Numbered from the stretch's first letter, positions 49,701 through 59,750 are shown. The stretch is 64,000 bases of DNA from Flectonema sp. DT1601 (GCA_964019425.1 OZ025858.1:434001-498000); one strand, 5' to 3'. The notes: a model not told the origin generated them from the sequence alone. Numbers and translations are program-made.

Positions 49701-49942
49701 CGCCAATCTACAACGTCCGTGCGTACCTTCCTGTCAACGAGTCCTTCGGATTCACCGCCGACCTGAGATCCAACACTGGTGGACAGGCGTTCCCTCAATG
49801 CGTATTTGACCACTGGCAGTTGTTCCCTGGTGATCCAATGGCTGAGGGAACCACCGCGTTCGAGCAGGTGAAGAAGACCCGTGTCAGAAAGGGATTGAAG
49901 CCAGAGGTCTCTGCATTCGAAAACTTCTACGACAAGTTGTAA
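46738..49942 (+). CDS. EEF2: Elongation factor 2, array copy 8 (last)
   Basis: Exons 46738-48139, 48540-48711 and 48943-49942; same protein. Intron 1 is 400 bp, one GTTTT unit short. The trailing spacer carries the only isolated base substitution I noticed in the array outside the copy 1 leader (C at 50161 where other spacers have A), and is truncated in the GC-rich minisatellite region at about 50447. Confidence 0.97.
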
Positions 49943-50650
49943 GCACGGGAAGCGTTCTTGCCCCTCGGTTCGCCAGGTTTCCCCCGTCTCTCCCCTCACG
50001 GCCCACCAAGACGAAGAAAAACCCACACGCCCATCTCCCCCCACACACACTCACTCACTCACACACTCACTCTCACCCACTCACTCAGTCTTCTTTCAGC
50101 AACAACACAAACCCCTCCCCCCTCCCCTCTTTCGAAGGATTTCTATTTTGTGAAGGAAAGCGTATCATCAAAAAAGAAAGGTTTTTGCGAGCTGATGCCC
50201 TCCGCAGTGTTGTCAGCAGCCCCGTGTTGTTGTTTGTTAAGGTTTTAAGGTTCAGGACCCGAACTTCCGCATCGCAAGTGGTAGCTGCTTGCCAATCGAC
50301 TGTTTGCCGCAACGTAGTGTCCTGGAATGGAATGGGAAAACGGAATCCCGAGAGAGATGGAGTTAGCGAATGGATCCTTTCGCGGACGCTGTGCTGAGTG
50401 AAGCCCTTCGAGTGTTTCACCCCGCCCGCGGTGGCCGTGGCCGTGATTGTTATCGAAACGGTATTCATGTGGGTGATAGAGGTATTGTTGTTAATCATGT
50501 TGAGGAAATGCATTAAAAGAAAAACATTAAGATTCTTATTTGGTAATTTATTTCGACAAACGTCCTTTTTTCGTAGTTCTAATTATTGTATTTTATTAAT
50601 TTTTACACATCTTCCACTATTGATATAGATTAAAAGAATTAAAGTAAAAG
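49943..50650 (+). other. Truncated last array spacer and right flank
   Basis: 49943-50447 matches the eEF2 spacer up to the start of the GTGACC minisatellite. From about 50448 the sequence is unique and AT-rich, ending in an AG at 50627-50628 that precedes the next ATG by 22 nt. The poly-A run and the CTCAG leader found in complete spacers are absent here. Confidence 0.85.
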
Positions 50651-51794
50651 ATGGGAAATATTCTCTGTGCTGGTGAGGCTGACTATGAGACAGGTTTAAA
50701 TTATTATCTGTCAGAAGTTAAGGCTGCTGGATATGATCTTCCTTCAGCTCCAGACAGCAGTGAGTGGGTTCATTTACGTAAACTGTACATAGACGCTCTG
50801 AATAGTGACAGGCCTTGTTTAGTGTTCGCACTTCACATTCTTAAAAACCCAGCAACTGGACCACATGAAATCCCTGCTGATGTCAGCCAACAGATTAAAA
50901 ACGTATGTGAGTGTTGTTTGTTTATTTGATGACGAAAGTTGTCGAATGTTATAAAATGATTACAAACAGATTAAGGAATGCTTTGCTAACTTTGGAAGTA
51001 TTAATAAAGGAAAGTTAGAGCTTCTTACTAAGAAAGAGTATGACCAGCTGTCTGAGCACGCAAAAGCCGTAGCCGAAGCCGAGGCTGCTGATACCGTTAA
51101 GGAAGATTGCTCGGACAAGGGATGCTGCGCACCAAAGGAACCAGCCCAGAAGAAGGGAGGTTGCTGCGGATCGAAAACGACTACCGACGCACCAGCCGAG
51201 AAAAAGGGAGGATGCTGTGGCTCAAAAAAGACTACCGACGCACCAGTCGAGGAGAAGAAGGGAGGTTGTTGTGGATCAAAAAAGACCGTCGAAACACCTG
51301 TCGAAGAGAAGAAGAAGGGAGGCTGCTGTGGATCTAAGAAAACCACCGAAACACCCGAAACGCCTGTCGAGGAGAAGAAGAAGGGAGGTTGCTGTGGATC
51401 CAAGAAAACCACCGAAACACCCGAACCACCTGTCGAGGAGAAGAAGGGAGGTTGTTGTGGATCAAAAAAAACCGTCGAAACACCTGTCGAAGAGAAGAAG
51501 AAAGGAGGTTGTTGTGGATCTAAGAAAACCACCGAAACACCCGAAACACCTGTCGAGGAGAAGAAGGGAGGCTGCTGTGGATCCAAGAAAGCACCTGAAG
51601 AGACAGAAGAGAAGAAAGGAGGTTGTTCGTCGAAGAAGGAAAGTACCGAAGAAGTCCCAGTTGAGGAAAAGAAGGGAGGCTGCTGTGGATCGAAGACTTC
51701 CGAAGAGAAGCCTGCTGAGGAGGAGGTGGAAACACCAACATCGGCAGCTTCAGGAAAGAAGTCTAAACAAAACAAGAAGAAGAATCAAAAGTAA
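50651..51794 (+). CDS. Predicted N-myristoylated protein with tandem Gly-Gly-Cys-Cys repeats
   Basis: Exon 1 runs 50651-50902 and exon 2 50970-51794; the intron is 67 bp with a GTATGT donor and an AACAG acceptor, phase 0. The 358-aa product starts MGNILC: Gly2 fits N-myristoylation and Cys6 palmitoylation, so membrane anchoring is likely. Residues about 10-130 form a globular, mostly helical part I do not recognise. From about residue 135 come ten tandem repeats of 16-22 residues with core EKKGGCCGSKK and linkers such as TTETPETPVE; nine cores are exact GGCCGSK, one is GGCSSKK, and a degenerate DKGCCAPK precedes them. The tail is Lys/Asn-rich. Paired cysteines in a Lys/Glu context suggest metal binding or multiple acylation; neither is shown. 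The - strand frame rich in PQQPPFF is a shadow of the repeats. No family known to me matches. Confidence 0.85.
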
Positions 51795-52520
51795 GAACCA
51801 AGTGAACTGACACGATCGTTATGAAGTAGTTGGGACTGAATCTACGTCGACTATTGAAGGGGATGACCGCAACGACATCCCTGACTTCTTTTATTATAAT
51901 CTATGATAGTATGTTGGTTAGCTTTGTTAACCAACTTTTAATTTTAACCTTCTGCTACATTTTATTTTCTTCAAAATGTTTTATGTACTTCATTGTTTGT
52001 TGAGTCTCTGTGTTGCGGATATAATTACAATCCAGTTCAATTCTGTCCAGCGAACAGACATCGGATGAATTACCCGATGATAATACGCATATTAATTCTT
52101 TTTTTTTTTTTTTTTTTTTTTTGCGCTCAATTTTTTTTGGAGTTAGTTGGTTGATTTTACAAACAAAAAAGTTCAGAACGAAGCAAACCTGATTTCTTTT
52201 TTTTGATTTTTTTTATTTTTTGTGTCGTGTGTCTCCGCTACCTATACTCTCTTAGTCGTAGAACCCAACCCACTGATAAGGTTGGGTCAATGACGGCAGT
52301 TATGGAACGGAAAAAATGATGTTTTTCCTTGTTGGTAATTTTGATGAAATAATTGTTCACCAAGTAGAAGGGACTCCGTAACCATTTCTTTACACAAGCA
52401 CCACTTGTTTGGAGAATATAGCTGCAGAGAGTTAACTAAAAAAAACTATCGATTTTGTTGGAATTCATGTTGGGAACAATCTGACAATGGATTCAACTAT
52501 TTAACCAACTCGTATTGCTT

Positions 52521-52559
<39 letters not shown>

Positions 52560-52567
52560 AATAAAGT

Positions 52568-52599
<32 letters not shown>

Positions 52600-52771
52600 A
52601 ACGTCTGCTGTGGGAGAGGATTGCCTTTCCGCTTCTCGATGCTTGCTGAAATGACGTTTATCATGTTTTGTTGGGTTTTTTTTTTCCTTCTTTTTATGTT
52701 TTTTTTTTTTTTTTTTAAAAATTATTTATCAAAATATTATATTCTCACCCCATCACAGCTACCACTACATA
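51795..52771. other. Gap without a supported gene, with four hairpins
   Basis: Perfect stems: GTTGGTTA/TAACCAAC (51913-51935), TCTGT/ACAGA (52042-52058), CATCGG/CCGATG (52059-52079) and ACCCAACC/GGTTGGGT (52263-52287). The rest has T runs, the longest about 30 bases near 52530, and a (GA)n stretch near 52570. An acceptor ATCACAG ends at 52758, 13 nt before the next ATG. The hairpins may belong to a structured 3' UTR or to small RNAs. Confidence 0.6.
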
Positions 52772-54287
52772 ATGAAGGATTATTCTAAGGTGTACGGCAC
52801 CACCGACTTCGTCGTCGACAGCAATGAGAGCGCCAAGTCCAACTGCAAGCACTGGCCAATGCTTTTAAAGGATATTGATAAGCTGAATATCAGAACCTCC
52901 CACTACACTCCAATCCCAGATGGTGGTATTTGCCCACTGAGAAGACCTTTGGCTGAATACCTTGCGTACGGAATGTTGAATTTGGACAAACCTTCAAACC
53001 CATCCAGTCACGAAGTAGTTTCTTGGGTTAAGAGAATCCTGGGTGTTGACAAGACAGGTCACTCTGGAACTCTTGATCCTAAGGTAACTGGTTCCTTAGT
53101 AATCTGTATTGACAGAGCAACGAGACTTGTTAAGTCTCAGCAGAACGCTGGAAAAGAGTACATTTGCGTCCTTCGTCTTCACGATGCCGTCAAGCAAACT
53201 GCTCTTGAGGGTGCCATGGACAAGTTGAAGGGAGCTCTCTTCCAGAGACCACCAGTCGTAGCAGCTGTTAAGAGACAACTTCGTGTTAGAACCATCTACG
53301 AGTCAGCTCTGATTGAATACGACAAGGAGAGACACTTGGCTCTATTCAGAGTTGGATGTGAAGCAGGTACTTACATTAGAACACTCTGTGTTCATTTGGG
53401 ACTGATGCTTGCTACTGGAGGTCACATGCAAGAACTTAGAAGATCAAGAACAGGTCACTTATCTGAGAACAGTGGACTGGTTACTATGCACGACGTCTTA
53501 GACGCTAAGTGGATGTTAGACAAGCAGGGTGACGACAGCTATCTCAGACGTGTTGTACTTCCATGTGAGATGATGCTTGTTGGTAAGAAGAGATTAGTCG
53601 TAAAGGACTCAGCTGTTAACGCTATCTGCTTTGGAGCTAAGTTAATGATTCCTGGTCTTCTTAGATTCGAGGATGGTATTGTTGAAGGAGATGAGGTCGC
53701 AATGATCACAACCAAGGGAGAGATTATCGCACTTGGAATAGCTTCGATGACTACTTCAGTAATGGCTGACTGTGATCATGGTATCGTTGCTAAGATTAAG
53801 AGAGTCATCATGAACAGAGAGACCTACCCACGTAAGTGGGGTCTCGGACCTGTCGCACTCCAGAAGCTGAAGATGAAGCAGCAGGGACTCCTTGACAAGT
53901 ACGGTCGTACAACTGACTCCACTCCAGAGAACTGGGCCAAGAACTACGCTGATTACTCTGGTAACCGTGACAACCAGATGGCTTGGAGAGTATGTTATTT
54001 TATTATTTTATAAGTAAGTACTTTAATATGAGTGAGATACCGTCGTTGGGTGATTTCAGTTTCTTTTTTTTTTTTTTTTTTTTGAAAATAAATAACAACA
54101 CAACAATCAGGACATTGGTGGAATGCCAGCCAGAGGAAAGGGAACCAACCTCGTCCCAGAGGAAGCCGCTGACAAGAAGGACAAGAAGAAGAAGAAGAGA
54201 GCCGCCAGCGAGGAAGCCGAAGGTAAGCAAGTTAAGAAGAAGAAGGACAAGAAAGACAAGAAGGAAAAGAAGAAGAAGTCCGCTTAA
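52772..54287 (+). CDS. CBF5: H/ACA ribonucleoprotein pseudouridine synthase (Cbf5/dyskerin)
   Basis: Cbf5 is the catalytic subunit of H/ACA snoRNPs, which turn uridine into pseudouridine in rRNA and snRNA in the nucleolus. Exons 52772-53989 and 54111-54287 (121-bp intron, GTATGT donor) give 464 aa. The N-terminal dyskerin-like segment is followed by the TruB domain with [19 protein letters not shown] and the catalytic motif [11 protein letters not shown] (Asp102), then [18 protein letters not shown] and [12 protein letters not shown]. The PUA domain follows (about 275-350, [14 protein letters not shown] onward). Exon 2 encodes the usual lysine-rich KKD/KKE nucleolar tail. Length and order are normal for eukaryotic Cbf5. 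Confidence 0.97.
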
Positions 54288-55180
54288 ACAATCCTTTCTG
54301 TTGAGCACTCCCCTTCCTGGTGATACCACACACACACGCACCCACACATGAACGGGAACGTAGGGGACAGAGCATTGTTGAGTATCGATGCTCAGTGTCG
54401 TTATTTTAAAAGTGTATATTTTTTTTTATTTTTCTATTTTATTTTTTGTTTTTTCTTCCCCCTGTTTTTCTTAAATATCTGTCGTCCTAGTGGTTGCAAC
54501 ATAACATATCAGAGTCAGTTGTTAACTGAACACTCCCATACATACTACCGGAGGTACCTTTGGATGGTTTCGTCGAGAAACACAACTCGAAGAAATTGAA
54601 TCGTAAATCAAGTGTCAAAAAAAAAAAAAATTTCCCTTTTTTTTCATTTTTTTTCTTCTTTTGCGCCCTGTTTTCTTCTTTTTTGATCAAATTTAAAATA
54701 TTTCGGATTTCCCTTCTCAAAAATTGTCATATATTTCAGTTGGGGGGAGGGGTTGTGCTTGTTTGTTTTTGTGTTGGTGGAACAAGCACAGTCCTCTCTC
54801 CATCATCACTCATTTTTTCGCTCCCACAAGATCATGTTGACACGATGAAAAAAAAAAGAAAAATAGAAAACCTTGTCGTACTCCCCTTTTTTTTTTTTCT
54901 CTCTTTCCCTCTTCTCCTGGGGGAGGAGGTAAAGTACAAAAAAAAAACAAAAAAACAAAAAAAAAAAACAAAAATGTTTTGGAAAAAAAAAAAAAAAAAG
55001 ATTTTTTTAAAAAAAAAAAAAAATTGCGTCGTTTTTTTTTTAACGAAACTTGTTTTATTGACTTAGAACTTAATCATTCTTAACATTATCAATCCAGACA
55101 AACAGATGAGACGAAGATACTGCAGCTTTCTGTTCTAAAATATTATTTTTTATCAGCCAAACAAACTTTACAAACAAAAC
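54288..55180. other. Gap without a supported gene
   Basis: Contains (CA)n near 54330, many A and T runs and a G-rich patch near 54745. Open frames are Phe/Lys-rich artefacts. An acceptor TATCAG ends at 55156, 24 nt before the next ATG. Confidence 0.55.
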
Positions 55181-55606
55181 ATGTCTACAAAAGTCCACGA
55201 ATCATGTGTAATTAAGGCTCCCTGTGACAAGGTCTGGGCAGCCGTCAGAGACTTAGAATTTGGATGGCTCTCAATAGTAGATTCTAGTAAAGGAGAGACA
55301 GGAGTTGTTGGTGGAACGAGAGTAATGAAGTACAAAGATGGTACCATCCAAACTGTTAAGGTCACTGGGTTAGATGATACAAAAATGTCAGTCACTTGGG
55401 ATTTGGTTGAGAGTGAACCTCCTGCACTTTATTTATCGGCGATGCATACTATTCACTGTAGACGTATTACAGCTACTGGTGAAACTTACTTGGAATGGGT
55501 AAGTGATTACTCGATGGATTCTACTCAAGAAGTTGTACAAGACAGTCGTTTCAAGCACCTCGAGGCCTTTGATGATTTGAAGAAACTGTTTGAAACAAAA
55601 AACTGA
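55181..55606 (+). CDS. SRPBCC (START/Bet v 1-like) fold protein
   Basis: A single-exon 141-aa protein. It begins with the characteristic first strand and helix of the SRPBCC superfamily (ESCVIKAPCDKVWAAVRDLEF), followed by GGTRVMKYKDGTIQTVKVTGLDD, MSVTWDLVES, the late strand pair CRRITATGETYLEWVSDY and a C-terminal helix (FKHLEAFDDLKKLFETK). That order of strands capped by a long helix makes a hydrophobic ligand-binding cavity in relatives such as polyketide cyclase-like and Bet v 1 proteins. The ligand cannot be told. No signal peptide; probably cytosolic. Confidence 0.8.
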   Translation: MSTKVHESCVIKAPCDKVWAAVRDLEFGWLSIVDSSKGETGVVGGTRVMKYKDGTIQTVKVTGLDDTKMSVTWDLVESEPPALYLSAMHTIHCRRITATGETYLEWVSDYSMDSTQEVVQDSRFKHLEAFDDLKKLFETKN

Positions 55607-55638
55607 TCCAAAAAAAGATAGCTCACTTTTTCTTAAGG

Positions 55639-55675
<37 letters not shown>

Positions 55676-55912
55676 CATAAACGTATTTTCGAGTATTCCA
55701 CTCTTGTTTTCTTATTTCAATTGCTGTGAAAGGGAAATTCAATTTAAACGGTTTCGTACACCCTGTGCCGTTGATTTGTATGTTCTTCTTCTTTTTTTTC
55801 TTTCCACCGAATAACCTTTTAAAAAAAAAAAAAAAGGGTCTAAAAAAAAAAAAAAAAAAATGCAAGTGATTCCCCATAGTTTTACCCAATTACGATATTC
55901 TTCCACACAAAC

Positions 55913-55951
<39 letters not shown>

Positions 55952-56607
55952 AAGTGAAGGTTCATTTTTGGTTTGTACACTTTACACCCTCATATTTCTA
56001 TCCCTCTAGTATAGACGACTGTGGTCACTGTACTATAGGAATGGTGGTCTTGTTTTTTTTTCTTTTTTTCCAAGTTGGTAGCTGACCTGGAGAGAATTGT
56101 TTTACGTTTTCTTTTTTGATGAAAGAGATTTCAGCGTTAGTCATCTTCACGTGCTGTCTGGATTTCAATTTTTTACACTTTTGTCTTGGAAAAACAAACA
56201 AACAAACAAAAAAAAAAAAAAAAAAACGTTGATGAGTAAAATGAGCAAGTGGTCAAAAGAAAAAAAAAGAAAAAAAAAAAAACAGAGAAAAGAAAAAAGA
56301 AAAAGAACCATAACAATAACAGCAATATTAACTAGGTGCTTCCTGCACTGATGAAAGGGAAAAAAAAAAAAAAAAAAAAAAAATATACAAACGACCTTTT
56401 ATTCAACTGTACTTTTTTCTAATATAATTTTTATTTGTCTCACACATGAAACCAAACTATGTAAAAATAATTAACCGAACGAGATCGAAGGCTCAAATTA
56501 TATATTTTTACTTTTTTTTTTTTCTTTTTTTCTCTTAGCTATTCAAAAAAATCACAAATTTTTCTTAACAATCAAGTAAGGAGTAAACAAAATATAATAA
56601 AAAAAAA
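55607..56607. other. Gap without a supported gene
   Basis: A 1-kb stretch of mainly A and T runs of 15-35 bases with short unique islands. An imperfect inverted repeat surrounds TATAG/CTATA at about 56013-56038. The region ends with a T-rich tract and CTTAG at 56534-56538, 70 nt before the next ATG. Confidence 0.5.
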
Positions 56608-57990
56608 ATGGATTCTCGAAAAGGCGAGATAATCAAAGGAGGAAAAGGAAAAGGTCTGGGAGGACTCAAAGGAGGAAAAGGAGGAAAGAAAGGTGATGGA
56701 AAACAAGGAAGGAAAGGGGAAGGTCACAAAGGAGGAAAGAAAGGAAACGAACAAGGATACAGAGGACCATCCAGCACTCAGAGAGCATATCCATACCCTC
56801 ATTCTCGTAGTAGTGGCTATGATCAACAAGGCAGGAGATCAAGACAAGCTCCACAAGGGTTACCTGTCTTCAATAATAACCAATTAAAGATGCCATCTCT
56901 CTCAGAACAGATAGGAAGAGGAATATGTCTTTCTTATGATAAGGTTGAGCGTGGACTCATAGACGTTCTTCAGCAACACAGACATCGTACGAATCTTCCA
57001 TCTAACATTCAACAGATCATCGTCAACAATAAAGACACCATACCTGTTCCACTTAATGGGTCTGATGTTGAAATTAAAATTCAAAGTGAACCTCAAGAAG
57101 CAGCTCCGATGGATGTCGACGGAACTTCGGAATCTGTTGCTGTTTTACTTTTGTCATCCAGTTCGATTCCGTGTGAAAATAGTGTTTTGACTCATGATTT
57201 TAGTGTGTTGACTACTTTGAAAGACGGGATTCCGAAATTAATAAAAGGACCGATTCAGTCATCTGACAACTGGAAATCAGCAGCCATAGCAGCATTAAAT
57301 CAACACGGTGTCGACTGCAGTGATATATCCACGTGGACGGAGTTTTCTGAATTTCAATACGGTGACGGCAACACAACTAAAGTTGTAATTCCTCACATTT
57401 GGGAACCATCTGTGTTTCATTGCTCTGCTTCTACAGACTGTTTTGTATCATCTATTGCTGAACTGCTTCAAGCAAAGGAAGACTCGAGTAAGGAATCATT
57501 TGAAACAGTCGCATCGGCGGATCTGTTTGCGGAATATTTGGAAAAGGTAAATGGACCTAAATTAATTTCGTATCTAAAAAGCTTAACAGAACCAAGAGAA
57601 CACAATGATAGTTATGAAAGTGAACTGTACCAGCCTGGGTTGTTTTCTATTGTTGACCAGCAATTCGCATCACCCTCTCCAGGAACAAAGACTGGAATCG
57701 TCGACGTCGAGAGGCTGTCGGCTATTGCGGCGGCGTCGGGTGAGTTCCTATCACAAAATGAAATACTGAGACTCCTAACCAACATCGTCGATAACAACAA
57801 CGTTGCCTGGTATGATAATTCCCTTCGACCAGTTGACTCCGTTCCAAAGAAAAAACCAACCATACCTGCTGTTGCTACTCCTTCAAAGGCTGAAATTACT
57901 CCTTCAGAGGAACCTTTAAAAGAACCTGAAACACCTCTTTCTCAACAAGAGTCTGGTGATGGTGACAAGATTGATGACATCGATGAATAA
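56608..57990 (+). CDS. CCAR1/DBC1-like protein with Lys/Gly-rich N-terminus
   Basis: A single-exon 460-aa protein. Residues 8-50 are a low-complexity KGGKGKG tract, likely RNA-binding and disordered. Residues about 175-270 resemble the DBC1 (inactive Nudix-like) domain of the CCAR1/CCAR2 family: a strand at SVAVLLLSSSS, then DNWKSAAIAALNQHGVDCSD, then STWTEFSEFQYGDGNT and VVIPHIWEPS, in the order and spacing of the human domain (ALTGVDLS, C-T-Q-W-Y-R-F-E-I and a closing VVLFLPDVW). CCAR proteins are nuclear and act in transcription, splicing and deacetylase control. The C-terminal half is acidic and poorly conserved-looking, and the S1-like and EF-hand parts of animal CCARs are not evident. 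The family call is from memory and moderate; a broader Nudix-like protein is the alternative. Confidence 0.68.
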   Translation: MDSRKGEIIKGGKGKGLGGLKGGKGGKKGDGKQGRKGEGHKGGKKGNEQGYRGPSSTQRAYPYPHSRSSGYDQQGRRSRQAPQGLPVFNNNQLKMPSLSEQIGRGICLSYDKVERGLIDVLQQHRHRTNLPSNIQQIIVNNKDTIPVPLNGSDVEIKIQSEPQEAAPMDVDGTSESVAVLLLSSSSIPCENSVLTHDFSVLTTLKDGIPKLIKGPIQSSDNWKSAAIAALNQHGVDCSDISTWTEFSEFQYGDGNTTKVVIPHIWEPSVFHCSASTDCFVSSIAELLQAKEDSSKESFETVASADLFAEYLEKVNGPKLISYLKSLTEPREHNDSYESELYQPGLFSIVDQQFASPSPGTKTGIVDVERLSAIAAASGEFLSQNEILRLLTNIVDNNNVAWYDNSLRPVDSVPKKKPTIPAVATPSKAEITPSEEPLKEPETPLSQQESGDGDKIDDIDE

Positions 57991-58331
57991 ATAAATAACA
58001 TAACAAAAAAAAAAAAGATATAAAAAAAATAAAAGATTACATGTAGTGTTGTATAAGTGGGGCACATATTCATTTTGTCCTCTCCTTTGGGAGGGGGGGG
58101 GGATGTGTCAATTTTTAGTGTGTTCGTTTCCCATTTCACCACCACCGCCTCATTAGTTAAGAAGAAGTTTTGTACTTTACAAAAAAAAAAAAATTGTTGT
58201 AAGCGTTGTGTTGTTATTATGGATCAATTATTACTTTCTTTTTTCACTCAGATGATGATCACAATTTAAACAGCGACTGTGAATTACTTTATAATCCTTT
58301 CTGTTACTTATCGAAGGTACTACAATACCAA
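57991..58331. other. Spacer with poly-G run, acceptor and short upstream frame
   Basis: Contains a G-rich run near 58090-58102, an A run near 58182, and a T-rich tract ending ACTCAG at 58251. Immediately after it, ATGATGATCACAATTTAA (58252-58269) is a five-codon upstream frame (MMITI) before the main ATG of the coiled-coil gene. Confidence 0.55.
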
Positions 58332-59315
58332 ATGCAGAGACCTGCACCACCTCCTACCTCGCAGGTGCAGCGGTTCAGCATGAGTGGTGGGAGTACTTCA
58401 ATAGCTGGAACAAGTCCAGCAGCTACGTACACATCGATTGATAAGAGCAGGTCATTAAGCTGTAGTAATAGTAGTCCTTTAATTATGTCAGCAGCACGAC
58501 CATCAACAAGTGGTGGACTTGCTACGGACATCACTTCACCACCGGTTGGTATTAGACAGCGAGCTTCAAGTTCTGGAGGATTGAAATCTGACACGGATTC
58601 ATTTGTGTCAATGCTGCCGTCAAAGATTCAAGCGAGTCTAAAGACTTTCGAAGAACTCCAACTTCAGAAGAGTGCTCTCCTCACGACAGCAGCAAGCACT
58701 CCCCCCACTGGTACCAACACTCCTCCGACTCTATCAGGTTGGTCTGCTTCAGGGAAATTATCTCAAAGTAGTAATTCATTCTCAGCTAGAGAAGCTGCCA
58801 GAAAGGAGCGAGAGTTCCAAAGAAAACTTCAGGTGTCTGAGGCGGTTATGAAGAAACTCCACAGAAAGAATCAAAAACTTGTAAAAGAAAATGAAAGACT
58901 TCGATGTACTGTTCCAACTGGAGGAGATGTCACAACATCAAGTAATGAGAATAACTCAGAGGCTGCGGCGAAGATTCACAAATTAGAAAATAGAATCCGA
59001 CAGCTGACGGAAACAACATCAACACCCGTCTCGAACACAACTGACAGCCATCGAGCGCTACAACAAAAGTTTGAATCTTTACAACATCAATACGACAGTC
59101 TTCTGCAATCAAGAGTTGATTCTATTAGTAACACTTCTTCAACAGCTAAGATAAATCGTGAAGTTAAAACATTCTTTGTAGCTCTCAGAAAGAAGATTCA
59201 CAGCGACCTCTTCGAGCATGAAGTTGAACGTATCGTTTGGAATGAAAAAATGGCCGACCTCGAAGAGCAGACGTGTGCGAAGTACGTTGATAGGATGCTG
59301 GAAGAAGCTGCCTGA
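58332..59315 (+). CDS. Coiled-coil protein with Ser/Thr-rich N-terminus, function unknown
   Basis: 327 aa from the ATG at 58332. The frame is open upstream, but no earlier in-frame ATG exists after the acceptor at 58250-58251. Residues 1-150 are rich in Ser, Thr, Pro and Gly and probably disordered. From about 160 onward are heptad-like stretches: SAREAARKEREFQRKLQVSE with KKLHRKNQKLVKENERLR, then IHKLENRIRQLTE and LQQKFESLQHQYDSLLQSR. The C-terminal 60 residues (KTFFVALRKKIHSDLFEHEV onward) form a helical end that may be a separate conserved module. Such proteins are often cytoskeletal, but no specific family is recognised. Confidence 0.75.
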   Translation: MQRPAPPPTSQVQRFSMSGGSTSIAGTSPAATYTSIDKSRSLSCSNSSPLIMSAARPSTSGGLATDITSPPVGIRQRASSSGGLKSDTDSFVSMLPSKIQASLKTFEELQLQKSALLTTAASTPPTGTNTPPTLSGWSASGKLSQSSNSFSAREAARKEREFQRKLQVSEAVMKKLHRKNQKLVKENERLRCTVPTGGDVTTSSNENNSEAAAKIHKLENRIRQLTETTSTPVSNTTDSHRALQQKFESLQHQYDSLLQSRVDSISNTSSTAKINREVKTFFVALRKKIHSDLFEHEVERIVWNEKMADLEEQTCAKYVDRMLEEAA

Positions 59316-59750
59316 TCTCAAAACCCCTTTTGAAAAGAAGGGAAATCCCGCTTTTTAACTCTCAGCTTTTGGTTTTGTTTATATTATTTATTTTTTCTCA
59401 CACTCCGAAACCGTGACATCTGTTTGAACCAGTTTATGGTTTTTTATTGTGTACAAAACAAAAACAAAATGTCCACATTTTAATTATTTTGTGTTTTTTT
59501 TTTTTTTTTACCTTTTTTACTAAATTCTTAGTTTTTTTTTTTAATTTTAATAGTTTAGTTTATGTTTATGCTGCCTCTTTTTTTTTTTTTGACTAATTTG
59601 TTATGGTTGAGTATTGTTTGTTGGGATTTTTTTTATTTTAAAAGTCTCTTTTTTTCAGGTGTTTTAAAAAGACCTAAACATGAGTAGTCGATGGTGAGTC
59701 TTTTTATTTAAAATTTATATATTTTCCCCCCCTCTCCTTCTCAGGCAATC
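59316..59750. other. Spacer and leader of the CHO2-like gene
   Basis: T runs up to about 59655, an acceptor TTCAG at 59653-59657 or nearby, then a short unique leader that contains an upstream ATG at 59680, a GTGAGT donor at 59694, and a C/T tract ending TTCTCAG at 59744, six bases before the main ATG. No gene other than the upstream frame. Confidence 0.6.

Larger units (their letters stand above)
18611..50447 (+). repeat. Tandem array of eight eEF2 units
   Basis: Eight head-to-tail units, each an eEF2 gene plus about 810 bp of downstream spacer. Start-codon spacings are 4020, 4020, 4014, 4020, 4020, 3989 and 4020 bp. Homology to the unit begins at about 18611 (CTCAGGAAATAC), just before the first ATG, and ends inside the GC-rich spacer at about 50447, where GCCGTGAT passes into unrelated DNA. 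Units look identical by eye apart from the number of pentamers in intron 1 (copies 6 and 8), the number of GTGACC repeats in the spacer (three rather than four after copies 3 and 6), two bases in the leader of copy 1, and one substitution at 50161. This implies recent expansion or strong homogenisation. Confidence 0.97.

Noticed and set aside
50960-51775. 271-aa - strand protein with Pro-Gln-Gln-Pro-Pro-Phe-Phe repeats
   Set aside because: It is the antisense image of the GGCC repeat region; the + frame splices cleanly to an exon with a good start.
51217-51810. 197-aa Arg/Lys-rich + strand frame inside the repeat gene
   Set aside because: It is a +1 shadow of the same repeats, without splice support.
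54560-55066. 168-aa Phe/Lys-rich frame between Cbf5 and the SRPBCC gene
   Set aside because: Composition is that of A and T runs; no domain.
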